A DNA stretch of 9,210 nt from Marisimplicoccus framensis_A (GTDB lineage Bacteria > Bacteroidota > Bacteroidia > Flavobacteriales > Flavobacteriaceae). The stretch spans positions 1-9,210 of the forward strand of contig JBELLF010000038.1 of NCBI GenBank assembly GCA_042088875.1, read 5' to 3'. Positions 6,731-9,210 of the stretch are shown here, in pieces (positions within the stretch are counted from its first letter, which is position 1; the number at the start of each line of letters is the position of its first letter). Made by a program: the position numbers and the translations under genes. A model generated the notes under the pieces. It made no database searches and was not told where the DNA came from. It saw nothing but the letters and a program-made list of their open reading frames with translations.

Positions 6731-8365
6731 TTACATCATACCTGGCATTCCTCCTCCACCCATTGGTGGCATCGGAGCAGGATTATCTTCTTTAATATCC
6801 ACTAATGCACACTCTGTAGTTAAAATCATTCCAGCTACAGATGCTGCATTTTCAAGAGCAACCCTAGTTACTTTTTTTGGATCGATGATACCTTCTTTTA
6901 ACATATCAACATATTTGCCCTCTTTTGCATTATATCCAAAGTTTTTATCTCCGTCAAGAACTTTTGATACAACTACTGATCCTTCTCCTCCAGAATTTTC
7001 AACAATAGTTCTTAAAGGAGTTTCAATTGCTTTGTTTACAATCTGAATACCTGTTAATTCATCAGCATTTGATGATTTTAACTTTTCTAATTCATTCTTT
7101 GAACTTAGAAGAGCAACACCACCACCTGCTACAATACCCTCTTCGATTGCAGCTCTAGTAGCATGAAGCGCATCATCAACTCTATCCTTTTTCTCTTTCA
7201 TCTCAACTTCGGAAGGAGCACCAACGTAAAGAACTGCAACTCCACCAGCTAGCTTTGCAAGCCTTTCTTGAAGTTTTTCTTTATCATAATCTGATGTTGT
7301 AGTTTCAATTTGAGCTTTAATTTGATTTACTCTTGATTTTATATCTTTTTTATTTCCTGAGCCATTAACAATAGTTGTATTATCCTTGTCAATTGTAACT
7401 TTTTCTGCAGTTCCTAGCATATCTAATGTTGTATTTTCTAGGGTAAAACCTCTTTCTTCAGAGATAACTGTTCCTCCAGTTAATATTGCAATATCTTCTA
7501 ACATTGCTTTTCTTCTGTCTCCAAATCCAGGAGCCTTTACTGCTGCAATTTTCAAAGAACCTCTTAGCTTATTTACAACTAATGTAGCTAAAGCCTCTCC
7601 ATCAATGTCCTCTGCAATTATTAAAAAAGGTTTTCCAGATTGAGCTACTGGCTCTAAAATTGGAAGTAAGTCTTTCATAACAGATATTTTTTTATCTGTT
7701 ATAAGAATTTGGGGAGAATCCAGATCTGCTTCCATTTTTTCCGAATCAGTTACAAAATATGGGGAAATATACCCTCTATCAAATTGCATACCTTCAACTA
7801 CATCAACATAAGTTTCAGTACCCTTTGCTTCTTCAACTGTAATTACTCCTTCTTTGCCAACTTTTTCAAATGCTTCAGTAATTAATTTTCCAATTGTTTC
7901 ATCATTATTAGCGGAAATACTTGCAACCTGAAGTATTTTTTCAGATGCACTTCCAATTTCTACTGATTGTTTCTCTAGAGCATTTACTACAGAAATAACA
8001 GCTTTGTCTATACCTCTTTTTAAATCCATTGGATTTGCTCCAGCTGCAACGTTTTTAAGTCCTTCTGTAACAATAGACTGAGCAAGGATAGTAGCAGTAG
8101 TAGTTCCATCTCCAGCTAGATCATTAGTTTTAGAAGCAACTTCCTTAACCATCTGAGCACCCATATTTTCTAAATTATCCTTTAGTTCAATCTCTTTTGC
8201 AACAGTAACTCCATCTTTAGTTACTTGAGGTGCACCAAAAGATTTACCTATAATTACATTTCTTCCTTTAGGACCTAATGTAACTTTAACAGCATTTGCA
8301 AGAGCATCTACTCCTCGCTTAATACCATCTCGTGCTTCGATATCAAATTCAATTTTTTTTGCCAT
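6731..8365 (-). CDS. groEL: GroEL, 60-kDa chaperonin
   Basis: Forms the double seven-membered ring that folds cytosolic proteins in an ATP-driven cycle with GroES. The 544 residues match the usual length. The equatorial ATP site is visible as VTLGPKGRNV at 28-37 and GDGTTTAT at 85-92, with Asp86 equivalent to E. coli Asp87, and hydrolytic Asp398 is in RVDDALHATRAA. The chaperonin signature AAIEEGIVAGGG spans 405-416. The apical domain (about 190-375) contains KAPGFGDRRK at 277-286. The C-terminus carries the flexible Gly/Met tail (PMGGGGMPGMM), as in class I chaperonins. ATG at 8365 is 16 bases after groES. Neither CIRCE nor any other recognisable repressor site is seen upstream of the pair. 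A strong terminator follows. Confidence 0.99.
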   Translation of the reverse strand: MAKKIEFDIEARDGIKRGVDALANAVKVTLGPKGRNVIIGKSFGAPQVTKDGVTVAKEIELKDNLENMGAQMVKEVASKTNDLAGDGTTTATILAQSIVTEGLKNVAAGANPMDLKRGIDKAVISVVNALEKQSVEIGSASEKILQVASISANNDETIGKLITEAFEKVGKEGVITVEEAKGTETYVDVVEGMQFDRGYISPYFVTDSEKMEADLDSPQILITDKKISVMKDLLPILEPVAQSGKPFLIIAEDIDGEALATLVVNKLRGSLKIAAVKAPGFGDRRKAMLEDIAILTGGTVISEERGFTLENTTLDMLGTAEKVTIDKDNTTIVNGSGNKKDIKSRVNQIKAQIETTTSDYDKEKLQERLAKLAGGVAVLYVGAPSEVEMKEKKDRVDDALHATRAAIEEGIVAGGGVALLSSKNELEKLKSSNADELTGIQIVNKAIETPLRTIVENSGGEGSVVVSKVLDGDKNFGYNAKEGKYVDMLKEGIIDPKKVTRVALENAASVAGMILTTECALVDIKEDNPAPMPPMGGGGMPGMM

Positions 8366-8381
8366 TTTGTTTTAAATTTAG

Positions 8382-8660
8382 TTATACAATTGCAAGAATA
8401 TCACTTTCTTTCATTATTAAATAATCAACACCTTCATGTTGAAGTTCTGTTCCAGAATACTTTCCATATAGAACAATATCTCCAGCTTTAAGAGTTACTG
8501 GGTTTTCATTTGTTCCAGGCCCAGCTGCAACAATTTTACCTCTTTGAGGTTTCTCTTTTGCAGTATCTGGAATAATAATCCCAGATGAAGTAGTTGTTTC
8601 AGCCTCAGAGGGTTGAACTAAAACTCTATCTGCAAGTGGTTTAATATTAATTTTACTCAT
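8382..8660 (-). CDS. groES: GroES, 10-kDa co-chaperonin
   Basis: Heptameric lid that closes the GroEL chamber. At 92 residues it has the typical length. It begins with IKPLADRVLVQP (6-17). The mobile loop at about 17-36 contains the GroEL-binding hydrophobic triplet in SGIIIP (26-31). GKIVAAGPG (41-49) and AGDIVLYGKYSGTEL (59-73) are the other conserved blocks. The start ATG at 8660 lies 89 bases after the secG stop, and groEL follows after 16 bases, so groES and groEL share a transcript. Confidence 0.98.
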   Translation of the reverse strand: MSKINIKPLADRVLVQPSEAETTTSSGIIIPDTAKEKPQRGKIVAAGPGTNENPVTLKAGDIVLYGKYSGTELQHEGVDYLIMKESDILAIV

Positions 8661-8749
8661 TTTATTTTGTTTTAATATTTTTAAATTTTCATAAACTATG
8701 CCAAACGATTTAACATCTATGAAAAAGTATTTTTCATGACATTATGACG
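8661..8749 (-). promoter_or_regulatory. secG-groES intergenic region, probable site of groESL control
   Basis: This 89-base gap is the longest non-coding stretch in the window, so a groESL promoter is expected here. I see no full TAnnTTTG box. The best partial matches on the minus strand are TACTTTTT (inside the palindrome at 8719-8737) and TAGTTTAT near 8697-8690, neither with a convincing -33 partner. There is no CIRCE element (TTAGCACTC-N9-GAGTGCTAA). The bases next to the groES ATG are A-rich, as is common in Bacteroidota leaders that lack a Shine-Dalgarno sequence. Promoter location is not resolved. Confidence 0.4.
8719..8737. repeat. Perfect 8-bp inverted repeat upstream of groES
   Basis: ATGAAAAA, a 3-base spacer and TTTTTCAT form a perfect palindrome between secG and groES. 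No T run follows it on the minus strand and the stem is AT-rich, so it is a poor intrinsic terminator. Its position 59 bases before the groES ATG would suit a protein-binding operator or a weak mRNA hairpin. Function is unknown, and chance is possible in DNA this rich in A and T. Confidence 0.4.
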
Positions 8750-9118
8750 CTATTCATCTATTGTTTCACTAGGAATTTCAGGAATATTTTGTTCTGGAAT
8801 TTCAGGAATGGTTTGTTCTGGAATTTCAGGAATGGTTTGTTCTGGAATTGATTCATTAATTAATATTGAGTCAGAATTATCTGAATCGTTCATTAAAGTT
8901 ACATTTGAAATTAGAATCAAAACAAGAATAATTATAGAAAGAGCCCATGTACTTTTGTCAAGAAAATCTGAAGTACTTTTTACACCACCAATTTGTTGTT
9001 GACCACCTCCAAAGCTAGAAGACAAACCTCCTCCTTTTGGATTTTGAACCATAATCACTAGTATTAACAAAACACAGACAAATAAAATCAGCGATACTAA
9101 TATCCAAAAGGTCCCCAT
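8750..9118 (-). CDS. secG: SecG, preprotein translocase subunit with a repeat tail
   Basis: Small inner-membrane subunit of the SecYEG channel that assists SecA-driven export. It has 122 residues. Two membrane segments lie at about 4-24 and 57-76. Between them is the family's diagnostic loop, VQNPKGGGLSSSFGGG at 24-39. After the second segment comes an acidic Ser/Asn/Asp stretch (77-90), then four tandem octapeptides (91-122) of the form IPEQTIPE. This tail is not part of the SecG domain. SecG C-terminal tails are variable in Bacteroidota, but a regular Pro/Glu repeat is unusual to my knowledge. ATG at 9118 follows the preceding gene's stop after 2 bases. The stop is TAG. Placement just before groES-groEL is a familiar Flavobacteria arrangement (from memory). 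Confidence 0.93.
   Translation of the reverse strand: MGTFWILVSLILFVCVLLILVIMVQNPKGGGLSSSFGGGQQQIGGVKSTSDFLDKSTWALSIIILVLILISNVTLMNDSDNSDSILINESIPEQTIPEIPEQTIPEIPEQNIPEIPSETIDE
8753..8848 (-). repeat. 24-bp tandem repeat encoding the SecG C-terminal octapeptides
   Basis: Four in-frame 24-base units encode IPEQTIPE, IPEQTIPE, IPEQNIPE and the diverged IPSETIDE. At DNA level the plus-strand units at 8796-8819 and 8820-8843 are identical, and the unit at 8772-8795 differs from them at two adjacent bases (Thr to Asn codon). The unit next to the stop codon is degenerate. The near-identity of the inner copies points to recent slippage or unequal exchange; copy number may vary between strains without disturbing the frame. 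Confidence 0.95.
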
Positions 9119-9120
9119 GA

Positions 9121-9210
9121 TTAATTATTAATATTATTTTTTTGTTTTTTTATCATTTCAATTTGGTCTGCAAAGAAACTACTTTTTTTTGGATATTTCA
9201 AGCTTAATAT
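9121..9210 (-). CDS. C-terminal end of an unidentified protein (5' part beyond window)
   Basis: The minus-strand frame that ends with TAA at 9121-9123 is open to the window edge and encodes 29 residues ending KYPKKSSFFADQIEMIKKQK and an Asn/Ile tail. The sequence is hydrophilic, Lys-rich and possibly helical. The stop is only 2 bases before the secG ATG, the spacing expected of operon neighbours. In Flavobacteria the gene before secG is often a small hypothetical or TPR-like protein following lptE (recalled synteny). The fragment is too short to assign a family. Confidence 0.6.
   Translation of the reverse strand: MLSLKYPKKSSFFADQIEMIKKQKNNINN

Noticed and set aside
6717..7046. Plus-strand open frame opposite groEL
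   Set aside because: It lies wholly antisense to the well-conserved groEL 3' region and the groEL terminator; its residues mirror groEL codons and match no known protein.
7386..7643. Plus-strand open frame opposite the groEL apical domain
   Set aside because: Antisense shadow of a conserved coding region with no start context or neighbour supporting a gene.
8661..8749. CIRCE element or riboswitch before groES
   Set aside because: No TTAGCACTC/GAGTGCTAA inverted repeat is present, and the gap is too short and AT-rich for a recognisable riboswitch.
8808..9002. Plus-strand open frame opposite secG
   Set aside because: Its repeated GMVCSGIS-like residues are only the reverse reading of the SecG octapeptide repeat.
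1..9210. Possibility of a novel defence, mobile or biosynthetic system
   Set aside because: Every gene of useful length is a recognised housekeeping gene in a plausible order. There are no integrases, transposases, CRISPR-like arrays, tRNA genes or att-like repeats visible.

Overview
The window is AT-rich (roughly 30% GC by eye, not counted) and every supported gene lies on the minus strand, so the transcription order is read from the right edge to the left. The gene content and protein features point to a marine-type, low-GC member of the Bacteroidota, most likely a Flavobacteria relative. The reasons are the secG-groES-groEL order, the purH-mreB-mreC-mreD-PBP2-rodA order, the HNN form of the PurH formyltransferase motif, TAnnTTTG promoter-like boxes, and the absence of clear Shine-Dalgarno sequences. 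This placement rests on remembered family and synteny knowledge; no search was run.

Right part (9210 to 6684): the 3' end of an unidentified gene runs in from the edge, then come secG (protein export channel subunit), an 89-base gap, groES and groEL (the chaperonin pair), and a strong intrinsic terminator. SecG carries a C-terminal tail of four tandem octapeptides that is unusual for the family.

Left part (6667 to 1): purH (last two steps of IMP synthesis) is followed by the complete cytoplasmic and membrane core of the rod elongation machinery: mreB (actin-like filament), mreC, mreD, PBP2 (transpeptidase) and rodA (SEDS glycosyltransferase, cut by the window edge). The genes are tightly packed, with gaps of 2 to 32 bases or 8-base overlaps, so this looks like one operon. 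Two overlaps, mreC/mreD and PBP2/rodA, use the same 12-base sequence.

The two blocks meet between groEL and purH, in only 63 bases that hold the groEL terminator and a candidate Bacteroidota promoter placed almost on top of the purH start codon. Nothing here looks like a new biological system; this is core housekeeping DNA. The points worth a second look are the SecG repeat tail, the compact terminator/promoter junction with possibly leaderless starts, the repeated overlap sequence, and a Cys/His cluster in PBP2.
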